A DNA stretch of 64,000 nucleotides from Pisaster brevispinus (taxonomy: Eukaryota > Echinodermata > Asteroidea > Forcipulatida > Asteriidae), in the NCBI GenBank assembly GCA_023634235.1, contig JAMKCF010000012.1, forward strand, positions 4,694,329 through 4,758,328, written 5' to 3'. Of the stretch, positions 43,466 to 55,140 are shown piece by piece; positions within the stretch are counted from its first letter, which is position 1, and the number at the start of each line of letters is the position of its first letter. The position numbers were made by a program, and so were the translations under genes. The notes under the pieces were generated by a model that was given only the letters and a program-made list of their open reading frames with translations, had not been told where the DNA came from and searched no databases.

Positions 43466-46346
43466 TTTTGTTTAAGACGGCCGACGAAAGTCACTGTCAT
43501 AGAAATAAATAGTTGTGCTATGTAAAACAATATTGCAATCACATACTCTGTGCATTATCAATTTCCAATAATGCGCAATTAAGTTTCCTTATTGTTTAAC
43601 TTATTTTGCTTTTTCTTTCCAGTGACCTCAGCCTTATTTTGTATGATTGGATCACATTTCAGTCATTTGATTCCTTGTAAATGTTTATTATTGTTGTTCA
43701 TATGTGATCCAATTAGTGAATCAGAGCTTGTAGTCGTCAATTAGAAAAAAAAAGATAATTTGGTGTTGGCCTTATTAACTCTGCAGCAGGGCTTGTTTTC
43801 ATGGCTCTGCTTACTCTGAGTGGAAAAAATCTGTGCTCTTTAAAAGTGTACTTCACAGGATAGCAAGGAATGTTTGTCTGTGATTGTGTGTACTTCATGA
43901 TTCTTTGCATTCTTCGCTAAACCCTTTAGAAACCAATTGTTTCCACTGTATGATCATCCCCATCTACGCCCAGATACTATTTTATTGCTGATTTCTTTGA
44001 AACATCTTTTTCTTGTAAAAGTGTCTGAAAACAAATTATAAAAAAACAGGAATTTGGTGTTGTTTTAGAAACATAGATACTTCACTTTGGAAGTATGGGA
44101 AAAGGTCAATTCAGGTTATGACCTGTACTTTGACCTGTTTATGGTCCAGTGGAAGTAGGTCAGATCTTCCAGCCATTTGCGGCCTCTATGGGCATTTTGA
44201 TACAAGCCCTTTCTGGCTGCTATGTATCTAAATGGTTAATAGACATAGTGGCGCAGAAATCTGTTGTTAATCCTGCCATGGGAGTACTTTTATTTATCCT
44301 TACAATGTAAAGTTTATTTCTTGTGACTTCTAATTATGGCTTAGCAAATAACATATTAAGCAAATTATGAGCCCCAGTTGCTCAGGCCCCAATGTCTCAA
44401 AAGTTGCCCCCCCCCCCCCTCCCCCAGTTTTCTAGCTTAAACACAAACTCATTATAAAAACACAGTATACAATTGACTATATTGATAAAGAAGGACTGGT
44501 AGAGCCAGTCTAGTTTAATATTTTTTAATCACTATTGGACCTTGCTGTATATACTACTGGCTTGCAAGTAGCCTGGAATACACACCATGGTTATGTTATA
44601 CAAACGTAATGATCAATTATTTGTAATAAAATATCAGATTGAATATCAACAAAAGTTTCATTATTTCTTGATTCTTTGAAATCTGAAGTTAATTTAGGGT
44701 GACCAGCGGAAGGACATAATGCAATGCGCACTGCCCCAAGTTTGATAATCTTGCAGGCATTTGTCTCTCGGAAATTTAAATTCAGCATAGGAGAGCAGAG
44801 CAGTTTTTATTTCATTTACAACCATTGTTAAAAATGTGTTAATTGTTTTGCTTGTGATCTTTTGCTGCTGGATAAATGCTGTGCTATATACCGGTAAGGG
44901 CAAGTTTGAGTGTGCACCATGGTAACTAAAGGTTGACTGTTTTTACTTAAACCTAGGCTGGTCGACCATTTGGACCTCAGGACCTTAGTTTCTTCCATGG
45001 TCCCTGTAGCATTGTTTCATGCTAAATGCGTGTAAAGGGCACAAGTCGAGGCAGAGCACAGTACGCCTAAGTGTCTACTGTGGTTGGAAGCCTACAGGCT
45101 CTGATGAGAGCCCTCAAAGAAGTACAAGTAGAAAGGGCAGAAGGGAACCAGTGACACTATAGCGAAATTGCGGAAGGCAATGGAAGTATTGAACATCATA
45201 CTAATGGTTGACTATACACTTCCAAGCGAGTCGTTCGAGTGGACTTGAGTATGTCACTGTGCATGTACGTTGTTCTACAGTGTTCAAGTACGGTTTGACT
45301 AATAAATGTATGTAATCGAACTTGTTCATTTGGCACCGGACACGATTTGGCACATAATACCTGCCAATTATAGTGTCCTGCGTCCACTGCGCATGCTCAG
45401 CTGACACTATTTGGCAGCAGAATAGTAGGGCTATCTTTGGCATGACACCTGCCTGTGCTGTTTGTGACATGTGAAGGGCTCTTTTAATTTCTACTTATAG
45501 ATCCATCTCAAAATAGTAATGGAGAAGAAGGGTAAAGAGATTGTGCTCTTTACCTTTGCCACAACTTAAAAGATAATATATTCACACTATCACCTGTCAA
45601 ATAAATATGATCTGGCTGGCACTGACGGGCTTCCGTACTTTCCCTACCCGAAGGGAGTTTTTTTGAAGCACACTGAGCGCGCAATCTGAGAATAAAGAAG
45701 GCAATGCTACGATTCCTCAAAATGAGCAGCGCAAACTGCAGATCGGGCAAATCCTTAAAATGCGCTCAACACTTGCACTCGTGTGTGTTTGCATCATTGA
45801 TCTCCATATTATGGAGATCAATGGTTTGCGTCATAGTTATTTACCGCCAGTAGAGGGCGACCAAAAGACCAAAATTACTGTGCACTCCCCTTTTCCTTTA
45901 CTTAATTTCCGAATGTCAGCTGGTGGAGGATACCCGACTATTGTACACACATGTACACTTACCGAGGATGTCTGCATTTGAGGAGAGAGGTGGGTAGGTG
46001 GATGAACTAACGAATCATAAGGTGAGGCTGATGTAACTTTTAATGATGTAAGCATTGCCCTATGATGTAAGCATAGAGAAAGAACATGATGTGAAATACT
46101 ACTACTGTTCTTTACTGGTTCTACTAGTCTACAGCTAGTAAAATGCTTTCTTAGTCTTCAGATTGTGCGTACTTTTAAGTCGGTGTATTTCTTTTTTAGT
46201 GATAAATATAATTTATAAATTATTTTATACAAGATGTTTTTGCCCAATTGAGCCATGGACCTCCATGATTGAGCAGATGAGAAGGATACGACCGTTGGGA
46301 GGATGGATAGAACTTAGAAGCTTACGATTATCATGATTATTGCAAT

Positions 46347-46410
46347 TATTAATAATAATAATAATAATAATAATGACAATGATAATAATAATAGTAATAC
46401 TTATACTGCG
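46347..46410 (-). mobile_element. retroposon 3' tail, (TAA)n
   Basis: TAATAATAATAATAATAATA followed by TACTTATACTGCGCATTTTT is the reverse orientation of the GCGC-TATA-(TTA)n ending seen on LINE and SINE copies here. Confidence 0.55.
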
Positions 46411-47255
46411 CATTTTTAATTTTTTGTCGGACTCATGACCAGCTTTGCCAATTTTTTACCACTTTAATCGAGTTTAAAAAAAACATGACACACATTCTTA
46501 ATAATAATTTAGAACACAGGTTTTATGTAATGAATCAATTAAAATGTTTAAAACATCTAGAGACGAGAAAATATTTGGCAGAAAAAAAATGTCAAAAACT
46601 TACAACAGTTGAATATATACGGTACCAGATAACTTTTTGTACATGTATGTATAGTAAACACTATCAAGCCGTTTTACAGTATAGCGCCCTCTTTGATGTA
46701 AATATCCCAAAATAAAGAATACTCCTCTTTTACCAAATATAATTTGATTCCCAACCATATTTCAATGGATATTTAAAAACTTGTTTTCTAATTGTTCTGA
46801 TTCCTACAAATGCAATAATACAAAGTCACAAAGACACAAAGACAATGTTGGTGCAAAACCTGACTAAACATTATCATGGTAAAATGTTTACCCAAAATAG
46901 TAATTGCGCATGTTTAGTGCCGTTTTGTGAAATTAACGTTTGTTAAAAAATACCCGTCCGGGTATATTCACTGCCGCGACAGATTTACTTTTGTTGTCTT
47001 TTAAGGAAATTATACTAGTTACAATAATCGTAACCGTTGGAAGGATGGAGGGCTATGATTATCAGGAGAATGGAGGGTTACGACCGTCACAACTAAGGAA
47101 ATGACATCTTTTTGTCTTTGTAAATTGTAATTTGTATCTGTAGTTACACCAATGAACTTAAACATTACTCAATTGATGACGCACTGCTTCATAGTTTTGT
47201 TGATATCTGATCTGAGAAATTGCGTTATGTCTTTATTTATTTCTACTTTTTTCAG

Positions 47256-47416
47256 TGAAGACTTTTGAGGAAGTTTGTGCTGGTAAATGAAGGAAACATC
47301 GCTTAACCTGGAATTGCACATATAAGTGACTGGTACATCTTACTCAGCCAGGAAGGAGATTTCTTTTAAATGCTGCGAAGAAAAATTATCAGTTGACACC
47401 GAGATGTTCTAAAAAG
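47256..47416 (+). promoter_or_regulatory. HPDL 5' leader with three short upstream ORFs
   Basis: A good acceptor (CTACTTTTTTCAG, ends 47255) suggests a 5'UTR exon begins at 47256. Three ATGs precede the main start: 47287 (12 codons, stop 47323-47325), 47370 (8 codons, stop 47394-47396) and 47404 (2 codons, stop 47410-47412). None is in frame with a longer protein. Such uORFs usually lower translation of the main frame. Confidence 0.4.
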
Positions 47417-48180
47417 ATGATTCATATACACCATGTCCAGATTCTGGTGCAGAACGGCACCAGGTTTGTTCAGAAATTCACCCGGAATGTTAACTTTCAG
47501 CTCTTTGCCGAACGCAAAACGGCCAAACTCAAGCAATGGGTAGTACGTAGCGGATCTATTGTGTTTCTGTTGACGGAGAGCAATAATGCTGTACCAAGGC
47601 AAAAGTCTACAGAGCCCAGTGAAGGCACATGTTTTTCGGGCGGTGACAGTCAATGCGGAAATGCTTTGCACCATTCTCAGGAAAACGGAAGGACATCGGA
47701 TGTTAATTTTTCTGAATCGTTACCAGATCAGTGTTTCTTAGAATCATCCCAATCAAGTTCGACCAGCACAACACAGCACAGTGGTCACTCTACACAGGAC
47801 ACTGTTTTTAATGTGGCATTTGAAGTTTCCGATGTCCGAGGGGCCGTACGTAAAGCTGAAGAGAGCGGTGCTAAGGTTCTGTGTCGGCCAACCATCGTTA
47901 GGGATCCTATCAATGAAGGTCACGTGACTATTGCTGCGGTCAAGTCGTGCGTCGGAAATGTTGTACACACCTTGGTGGATAGCTCGAACTATGATGGAGT
48001 TTTCCTACCTGGTTTCATCGCAGCTGTAATGTCTGGATCAGAGAAATCCAAAAGTAAACATTCCCAGTGCCTGTTGACCCATATTGATCATGTGACATTT
48101 GCATGTCCAATAGGATCTTCAAATCTGACACTGGAGTGGTATGAGAAGTGTTTCGGAATGAAACGATTTTTCCTAATGAG
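47417..48180 (+). CDS. HPDL: HPDL coding exon 1
   Basis: It encodes residues 1-254: the N-terminal VOC half, beginning [18 protein letters not shown], a low-complexity insert (for example [20 protein letters not shown]), [20 protein letters not shown], and FLPGF before the second half. It carries the first metal ligand, His225. The donor is GTACAC at 48181. It ends in phase 2 (AG), completed to Arg by G at 49134. Confidence 0.9.
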
Positions 48181-49597
48181 GTACACGAGACAACTTCCAT
48201 AATGAGACATGTGCTATTGACCCTTTGCACAACGCGGGAATGCACCACCGCAAAATGTGCCTTTTAATTTCTGCCATTTTGGGAGTCCATTCCTTTGTGT
48301 ACATTTTGACTCCCGAAATAGCGAAACAGGATAGGAGCATGTAAGTGTGCTGGGCGTTGTACAAGGGGCCAATATAAAAGGTGTCACATCTTTCCCCTAC
48401 ATGTTAACAACTCATGCATTTAAGTGATTTACAATTGCTTTTGACCTTTAGCTTCTAAATTTAACTAGATTTACTACACCTCATGAGTCATACATAATCA
48501 TGAGAGGCGAATTCTCACTTGTCTATTCACCATCACATGCCATATGCTATTTTTGCCTTTTTACCAAGCGCACGCGCTAGTATTCATGCTCGGGTAAAAC
48601 ACGCATGCATTGTGGACTATGTGATGCAACAGTCATGCACAGGGTAAATACGCATACGTAATAAAGACTATGGCATGTGCAATAGTCTACTATGCGTAAT
48701 GCTTTACAAAGCGCTTGTGGAACTGTCGCACAGGTGTAGCACACAAGCACAAACATCACTCTGCCTAAAGATGGCGGCACATGGACTGGAGAAGTATGAG
48801 GTGTAGTGCAACAAAGGTGATTCGGTGGCCCCACATTGCTCAAGGAAAATGTGGTAGAAAAGCACCTTTAAAAACCATCAAATTACTTTGTTTTTCTTTC
48901 TTAAGTTAATACTGCATCTTTGTTTTGTCCATTTTCAAACCAAAGTATCCAACAAGTGTTGTAAATATTAGTCTTTTGTGCTGTGTCTTACATGTAAGTG
49001 TTATCAAATATACAGTACATGAAAGATTAAGAAATTGATTAAGAAATGGCTCTAAACCTTTGTTGTTACTGATGCGCTAAGTTTTCATTTGAATGCCTCA
49101 CAATCAGAATTTTTCCCTAAATTTTTGCAACAGGGAAGAAGATGAATCTGAAGGTTTCGTTGTTCAAGGCAACAATGTTGGTCTACGCATGAAGGCCATG
49201 GAGTATTGGCATTGCTCAGAAACGGGTCTCGCTCTACCTCAAGGTCAGGCAGATCAAAAGCGCCTCCATCCACCCAGTGCAAAGTTTGTTCTTGCAGAAG
49301 CGTTGCCTGGCCAAGGTTTGTTGGTTGGAGTTACTTTTTTCTCATGCTTAAATGTTATCACTTATTTTATTCTGATACGTGCGAGACTTGCACAGTCTAT
49401 TTTGCTAGGGGTTTGACGTACTGTGCGGATCCCATTACTTATTGCTTTTGTGAAGTATCAGGCCTGATGGTAGAGTAATATGTACCAGGTCATTTTCTTG
49501 GTATAACATACATTGTAGTCCTGTAGGGTTTAATGCAGGCCACAAAAGCCAGACTTTCTTTTTGTGCCATTTTCTTCAATACCCTGGACTTTGTGTC

Positions 49598-49637
<40 letters not shown>

Positions 49638-52600
49638 TAGTGCTTATATAGCGCATTTCACAATATCGTATCAATGCGCTTTACATTAGTGCCCTGGTCA
49701 TTGGGCCAATAACATTCCTGTAATCTTTCTCAGCTCCCTGGGGAGTATACAGCCCCGGGCTGCCGTGGCGCTCCGAAGGGTTTTTTCAACCCTCGCAGGT
49801 ACCAATTTATACCCCTGGGTGAAGAAAAGCAGTTATAGTAAACATATAACATCAACCACCATCGGGTGGTTGGTTTTTTTTGTCAAGGCACCCTGCTAAA
49901 AATGCAAGTTGAAATGAAAACTCTGCTAATAAAAAGTAGCAAAATGCAATAGAGGCTTCTGTTGCATTGTGAAGTGAACTGGTTAAATACCAGCCGTAGC
50001 ACTGGTATGCATTGCTGGAGACTTTATGTCGGGGCCCTGTTTCCTACCAAATACAACACAATGAAACAGAGCATGGGATTGAGTTGACTTCTAAATACAA
50101 CAACCTGTAGCAACTGGTGATATTTGTTGCATTTGGCAGGGGAAGGGTTAAAGTGTCTGCCATGGATTAATTTTTTTTTTTTGAAGACAGAACATTGACT
50201 GAAAGAAAGCAGTCTTGCCCTTCCAGGAATTAAATTCAAGGCCAGATAACTCACCCACATTGTTCGATGGGGGTAAGGGGGGTGGGGGGAGTCAGAAATT
50301 CTAAATTATCTTCCGTATTTGTTTATAAGATTTATTCAAATTTGTAGTCTTATGGTTTATTCTGTTTTTTTGTTTTTTTTACCAGGACTAAACCAAGTGG
50401 AAACATTCATCAAACATCACAACGGTGCTGGTATCCAGCACATTGGTTTCCATACTGATGATATACTTAAGGCTGTCAGTAGTCTCCGTGATTCGGGTCT
50501 TTCTATGATAGACCCACCGTCTGCTTATTACTCACAGGTCAGTTTTATAAATCGTTGCGTCGGAGCAACAACGCGGTATCTCGATTTGGCAAAAACGCGG
50601 AAATGCGCCGCACAAAAATGTCATATCTCGACGGGTATTTGTTTTGTGTGTGCATCTGAGCTTTTTGATGCGAGATACAATGTTTGGATGATTTTAAACT
50701 AGCATAAAGTGCTATTTTAGGAGATAAAATGCAGTTGCACGGACACGATGAAATCTTCTCATTGAGTTGTCCTGTTTGTTTAACTTTCTTTTCTTTTCTT
50801 TTTTGTCATTCTTATTTATTTTTTCTTAGACTGTTTCATTATTCCTTAAAGAAAATTGTTCCTACCTTGATTCCAGTCCTCTAGTTTTCAATAACCACAC
50901 CAAATAATCAACACATAAAAAGTTCATCCGATTAGTTACCCACATTTTTTTGAAATGCCAAACTTGAATCAAATGATTGTGTGCGAAATCCCTGACAAAC
51001 CTTACCTGTTACATAGTAGTTCTTTTCATTACTTTATTCGATTAAGTTTAGAAGATTTTGTTGAAACCTGGAGTATGTGGATGATTGTTTTCATAAAAAA
51101 AAGAGAGTGATGTATCGTACCTTAAGAATAGACTTGTAAAATCAGATCAGTATGCCTGGAATTTCATACTTGACCAGTTAATGCCGGATGCTGTGTTAAC
51201 ATGGCAATTTTTCCCCCGGATGCATGACGAGGGAACGTGACTTTTGTATTTTTGTGTCACATTGGATGACCAGAATAAAGGTCGCCCGTACTTTCCATTA
51301 CGGAGCTTGCACAGAATGCACTTACGATGCAATGCTTCGTTTCACCCACGCAAAGGGGACAGGTGGTGGTGGAAATAAAGCTAACATTCTACCTTTGTGC
51401 GGGGTAATTGTGGAATCCTCGATTCCGCCCTTTATTTTTCCTTTTTTTTTTTTAAGAAGAGGATTGCATGGCATCGAGAGGCCTCCACCATTTTATATCA
51501 TTGGAATTTGGGCTCAATGGAGTTAAGTCCAAGCGGACCGAGATCCCAGCCTCGGTTCTGGCCATGTGCCCAAATGGCAACCGTGTCTCACAGCTGAGAT
51601 TTTGCTATTCACAGTGCATGGATATGATATTCTCTGGATAGAGAAATAATAAATTCGGTGCTTCAAAAACAAATCTTTGTTCTCTTGGCTTTGTCAGGTC
51701 AGGCTTTCTTCTTGTTAGCGGTCACTACCAAAAAAAACATGATTCCGGCGATTCCAAGAAAATAATCCCGTCGGGGTGGAAGTGAAAAAATGGAAGAAGC
51801 CCAACGTTAACTGGTTAATAGGAGCAATGCCAAGCCTAAGGCAGTGGAGGCAAAAACCTACGTGGCCTCTTTGAATCGCCCAACCTGTGTAGATTTTAAA
51901 AGATTGAATCTCCCTTGTTATTTGAATCAGGTGGGCAAACTAGCCGAGATCTCTCGTATCAGGCGAGATGTTGAGCTCCTTAAGGAACTTGGAATTCTTC
52001 TTGATGAGGAGAGGTGTCAGAATGAGGTTGAGGAGGTGTCTATGAAGGAAACCAGTGAGGAGCAAACGGGACAAGATGGAACTACGCACTACAAGTATGC
52101 TATTATCTCCATTTAGTTAAATAATAGACTGGCTTTAATAATCAAATTGTGGTAATCATGGCTGTTAGGATGAGAAATAGACTGGATTTGTCTATCAGGG
52201 CACAATTTCATCGAGCTGCTTCTAAAAGCACAACAAATAGCTAAGCTGAAAGCACAACAAAATTTGTCTCACCAGAATAAGGTCACAAGCCAAAACACAA
52301 TTCCACATGTACCATCTGTGACTGGTATCCTGCTTTTGTTTGCTTAGCAGAAAACTGTGGAGCCATATTTGGGGTTTAAGCAGCTCTGTGAAATTAGGCC
52401 CAGATGGCTTTGAGTATTAGATATGGACTGGCTTAGTCTGCCAGGGCCATATTTCTTAGAGCTGCTAAAGCACAAAAAAGTAGCTAAGCACAACAAAATT
52501 ATTCTCACCGGAATAAGGTAACCAGCCAAAAGACCATTCCACATGTACCATGTGCGATTGGTATCCTGCTTATTTCTGCCTAACAGAAAACTGTTAAGCA

Positions 52601-53867
52601 AGGTTTGCTGTTTGAAATACATATAACACCAAATTGCAAATAAAAAGAAGCAGAAAAAGAAAAGTTCGGAAGAATAAGAGGATGGCCTAGATACACCATA
52701 GGTCTTGAAGTTACATTTTTCTTGGAGGAAACACTGTTGGAATGTCTTGGTGTAGTTGTACAAAGGCAATATTTATTTCTGGTTTTACGCTTACACCGAT
52801 GTGTATCAAGCACTGTATACTCAGTACTTTCCTGAGCTCTGTGAAAAAACCCACATGCAAATCACTCGGGTGGTTTCACTTGGACTCAAAACCCACGACC
52901 TTAGCATTGCTAGAGCAGATGTCTTACCACTAGACCACCAAGCTAGAGGCCCGATGGCTAGAGGCAGGTCCGATTCCTTAGTAGCGAGTACCGCAACAAT
53001 TGAATAGACGCTAATTTTTTGCATCAGGGATAAATAATATAGTTTGGTTTTACCCTTACACCGATGTGTGTTGAGCATTGTATACTCTGTTCTTTCCCGA
53101 GCTCTGTGAGAAAAAAATTCACAGGCAAAAGGATTTGAACTGCCTCAAGCTACCGGGCAATGTCGGTGGTTTAGTTGGTAAGACATCTTCTCTAGAATGG
53201 CAAAGGTCGTAGGTTTGAATCACACCCAAGTATGCCTGTAGGTTGGTTTTTTATAGTGTATGGATAGAACTAAATTAATAGTCTTTATCCCCAGTGCAAG
53301 TTTAGTGTAGTCTGTCCCGAGCCAATATGGCTCATCAGACCAGTGTTTATATCCGGTTTCATTGGCATTAAACGAGTGGGAATATTTCTTTTCCCCTTGG
53401 ACAGGATGCTAGTCCATTGCAGGTTACTCCCCAGCTCTTGCCGGTACCCTTTTGTACTCTTGGGTGGTGAGAAGCAATTATGATAAAAAGGCCTTGTTCA
53501 AAGACACAAGTGTCGCCACTGGCCAGGATTCGAACCCACATTCTGTAAATTACATAACTTGAGTCCCCCGCCCCAGACCGCTCGGCCACGACACCCCATG
53601 GTGCAGATTTATCATCTATTAAATAGCTTGACCGCCATGCATGTATGTAATTCATTTTTAAAGAAACATGTAAGTTTGATGGATTTTGATTTACTTTTTT
53701 TTATATTTTCTAGATATCTGATGCAGGTGTTTACGAAGCCAATCTTTGAGCGGGACACATTCTTCTTGGAGATTATTCAAAGACAAGGAGCTACAGGGTT
53801 TGGAGCTGGTAACATCAGCGCGTTATGGAGAGCCGTACAGGCCTACATGTCTCATGAAGAAAGCTGA
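47417..53867 (+). CDS. HPDL: 4-hydroxyphenylpyruvate dioxygenase-like protein (whole spliced gene)
   Basis: Five exons (47417-48180, 49134-49315, 50386-50537, 51931-52094, 53714-53867) join into 471 residues. The protein has two vicinal-oxygen-chelate halves as in HPPD. The iron ligands expected for the family are present: His225 (in IDHVTFAC), His334 (in [10 protein letters not shown]) and Glu440 (in [20 protein letters not shown]). HPDL in vertebrates makes 4-hydroxymandelate from 4-hydroxyphenylpyruvate for the coenzyme Q head group and sits at mitochondria. [18 protein letters not shown] and GNISALW match HPDL better than HPPD. It is about 100 residues longer than human HPDL because of a Ser/Gln-rich insertion (residues about 52-124) and an acidic insertion in exon 4. 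The start is the first in-frame ATG; a TTG 24 nt upstream is not credible as a eukaryotic start. Confidence 0.9.
48181..49133 (+). other. HPDL intron 1
   Basis: It contains a MITE (48215-48373) that starts about 35 nt after the donor. Nothing else recognised. Confidence 0.7.
48215..48373. mobile_element. MITE with TATTGACCCTTTGCACAACG ends
   Basis: The left TATTGACCCTTTGCACAACG is inverted by CGTTGTACAAGGGGCCAATA at the right with few mismatches. The inner TTTTGGGAGTC and GACTCCCGAAA also pair. Confidence 0.65.
49134..49315 (+). CDS. HPDL: HPDL coding exon 2
   Basis: The acceptor is TTTTTGCAACAG. It encodes a segment with [18 protein letters not shown] and [11 protein letters not shown], matching the VLAESLPG region of HPDL. 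The donor AAG|GTTTGT is at 49316. Confidence 0.88.
49316..50385 (+). other. HPDL intron 2 with SINE/LINE fragment
   Basis: (TAA)13-like tract at 49599-49636 followed by ACTAGTGCTTATATAGCGCA and a body to about 49840 with GGTACCAATTTATACCCCTG: a minus-strand retroposon whose body resembles the 53380-53610 SINE. Confidence 0.6.
50386..50537 (+). CDS. HPDL: HPDL coding exon 3 (second metal ligand)
   Basis: The acceptor is TTTTTTTTACCAG. It encodes [20 protein letters not shown] with His334, then [15 protein letters not shown] and [10 protein letters not shown]. The donor CAG|GTCAGT is at 50538, phase 0. Confidence 0.92.
50538..51930 (+). other. HPDL intron 3
   Basis: No repeat or exon was recognised with confidence; it has several short polypyrimidine runs. 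Confidence 0.6.
51931..52094 (+). CDS. HPDL: HPDL coding exon 4
   Basis: The acceptor is TTTGAATCAG. It encodes [20 protein letters not shown], then GILLDEE and an acidic stretch ending HYK. The ILLD motif aligns with HPDL just before the VFTK segment. The donor AA|GTATGC is at 52095. Confidence 0.87.
52198..52615. mobile_element. two adjacent family A palindromic elements
   Basis: The first, 52198-52402, runs from AGGGCACAATTTCATCGAGC to CAGCTCTGTGAAATTAGGCC. The second, from 52441, starts CCAGGGCCATATTTCTTAGA and keeps CAGCCAAAAGACCATTCCAC, but its right end is lost. Confidence 0.6.
52770..52960 (-). mobile_element. tRNA-headed SINE
   Basis: The minus strand has GGTGGTCTAGTGGTAAGACA (box A) and GTCGTGGGTTTTGAGTCCAA (box B-like). 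The body ends in TACACATCGGTGTAAGCGTA and AAACCAGAA. A second copy of the body lies at 53040-53110. Confidence 0.6.
53380..53606 (-). mobile_element. tRNA-headed SINE related to 33394-33778
   Basis: The minus strand begins GGGGTGTCGTGGCCGAGCGG and has GTGGGTTCGAATCCTGGCCA as box B. The body has AAGACACTTG-like, CACCACCCAAGAGTACAAAA and GCAAGAGCTGGGGAGTAACC. Confidence 0.7.
53714..53867 (+). CDS. HPDL: HPDL coding exon 5 (third metal ligand, stop)
   Basis: The acceptor is TATTTTCTAG. It encodes [20 protein letters not shown] with Glu440, then [20 protein letters not shown], and ends at TGA 53865-53867. This is the most conserved part of HPPD-family enzymes. Confidence 0.93.
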
Positions 53868-53939
53868 GACGAGTCAGACATATATACAGGCAGGTCACAC
53901 AAGCTTTTCTACAAGAATGTAAGTTGTTGCAATATTTTG

Positions 53940-54095
53940 GTGTTACCCTACACTGATTAGGGGTAAGCGCTATAATGCTCGATGTTTCCCGAGTCATGTT
54001 AAAAGTCCACAGGCTACACTACTTGGACAGGATTCGAACCCACGACCCACACATTCTCGAGCGGATATTTTAACCACAAGACAAGAGGCCAGTTC
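53940..54095 (-). mobile_element. tRNA-headed SINE
   Basis: Minus strand: CTTGTGGTTAAAATATCCGC (box A-like), then GTCGTGGGTTCGAATCCTGT (box B), then a body ending in CCTAATCAGTGTAGGGTAAC. Same family as 52770-52960. Confidence 0.6.
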
Positions 54096-54182
54096 AATAA
54101 TTGCATGGGGGATAAAGAAGAATGTTTTGGTTTTAGCGTACTCCAATGTGCGACAGGCACTGTATTGATCTCTTGCATCAAT

Positions 54183-54346
54183 AGACCTCATGCGCATGTT
54201 GTCATTTCAGTAGGGGGCCCTCACCTGGAGGTCAAAAGGAGGCTGTTCATTTGCCAATACTCTGCGTACAAGTCTGTGCGTTGCGATTGTTTCGTTATCG
54301 TTTTACCTCTTAGATGGCGGCTGGATGACGTCAATGCATAAGGTCT
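54183..54346. mobile_element. palindromic MITE, second copy of the 42220-42387 element
   Basis: Ends AGACCTCATGCGCATG and CAATGCATAAGGTCT are inverted. The inner AAAAGGAGGCTGTTCATTTG and GATGGCGGCTGGATGACGTC match the other copy. Confidence 0.7.
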
Positions 54347-54655
54347 ATGCCACACACGGCTACTGTCCTGCCTCCATTGATATTTTTGGGTGGTCCAATT
54401 GGATGTAAAAATAATATGGTAAGCGTGTAAACACTGCGTCACTGTAAAACACGTGAAGACATTGATTCCCAAAATAGCTCAACCAAGATTATTTTGGTGA
54501 TAATGTCAGGTGAATTGGGTTCCCTTCAGGGCTTCCCTTTTTCCTGTTTTTCTGCAAGGCTTTGGAAGCACAGAGCGCACCTGTTGGTGTAGAGTAAAAC
54601 CCAAACAATTCTTCTTAATCCCTTATGGAGATTATTACTTGTATTAAAATGAATG

Positions 54656-54889
54656 CAGGGTTCTTCCCATGCCTTACACAAACTAGCATATCGGACCGAT
54701 ACGCACGAATTGTGTGCTGATACGCACACATTTCAGCTGATTGCCGGTAAGGCTTTTAAAACCAAGATAAACACCAACTAGAAAACATTCGAAGACATTG
54801 TTTCAATTTAGGGTGCTTCGGCCAAAAAATTTTAACAAATTGTGTCCTGAATGCCCCACAGTTTTGAAAAAAACCTTGGGAGAACCCTG
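54656..54889. mobile_element. CAGGGTTCTC-type MITE, full copy
   Basis: CAGGGTTCTTCCCATG at the left, CTTGGGAGAACCCTG at the right. The interior GATAAACACCAACTAGAAAA and ACATTGTTTCAATTTAG match 34701-34921. Confidence 0.7.
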
Positions 54890-54918
54890 GTAAGTTCTGT
54901 AGGTACAAATCCGATCCC

Positions 54919-55140
54919 CCTAAGGGTCTTGTCACACGAGGCAACTTTTCCAGGCAACTTGGAGGCAACCAACTGTAGTGGATGGTACAGGACCACTTTG
55001 GTAGCACAGGAGTAATTTTTCAAACAATGTCTTATGATCCCCAAGAAAAATATTTGAACATTGAAATGTGAAGGCCTTTTCTTCATGGAGATTGCCTGGA
55101 ACTGGTTGCCTGTAAATTGCCTGGTGTGACATGGCCCTTA
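54919..55140. mobile_element. MITE with TAAGGGTCTTGTCACACGAG ends
   Basis: TAAGGGTCTTGTCACACGAG is approximately inverted by GGTGTGACATGGCCCTTA. The inner CCAGGCAACTTGGAGGCAAC is mirrored by TTGCCTGTAAATTGCCTGG. A relative lies near 24665-24775. Confidence 0.65.

Larger units (their letters stand above)
37465..47255. other. 3'UTR of PCGF3 and intergenic region
   Basis: After the short 3'UTR no gene is recognised for about 9.5 kb. It holds degraded elements (38812-38965, 38984-39290), MITEs at 39885-40318, 40384-40598, 42175-42485, 42650-42905 and 43037-43465, the repeat at 41286-41510 and a (TAA)n tract at 46347-46391. Confidence 0.7.
52095..53713 (+). other. HPDL intron 4, dense in short mobile elements
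   Basis: Two family A palindromes (52198-52402, 52441-52615), a tRNA-headed SINE on the minus strand (52770-52960), a related piece at 53040-53110, a plus-strand tRNA-like head (53160-53228) and a minus-strand SINE (53380-53606) fill most of the intron. Confidence 0.65.

Noticed and set aside
47393..47416. HPDL start at TTG, adding eight residues
   Set aside because: TTG is not a normal start in animal nuclear genes, and the first in-frame ATG at 47417 begins the conserved region.
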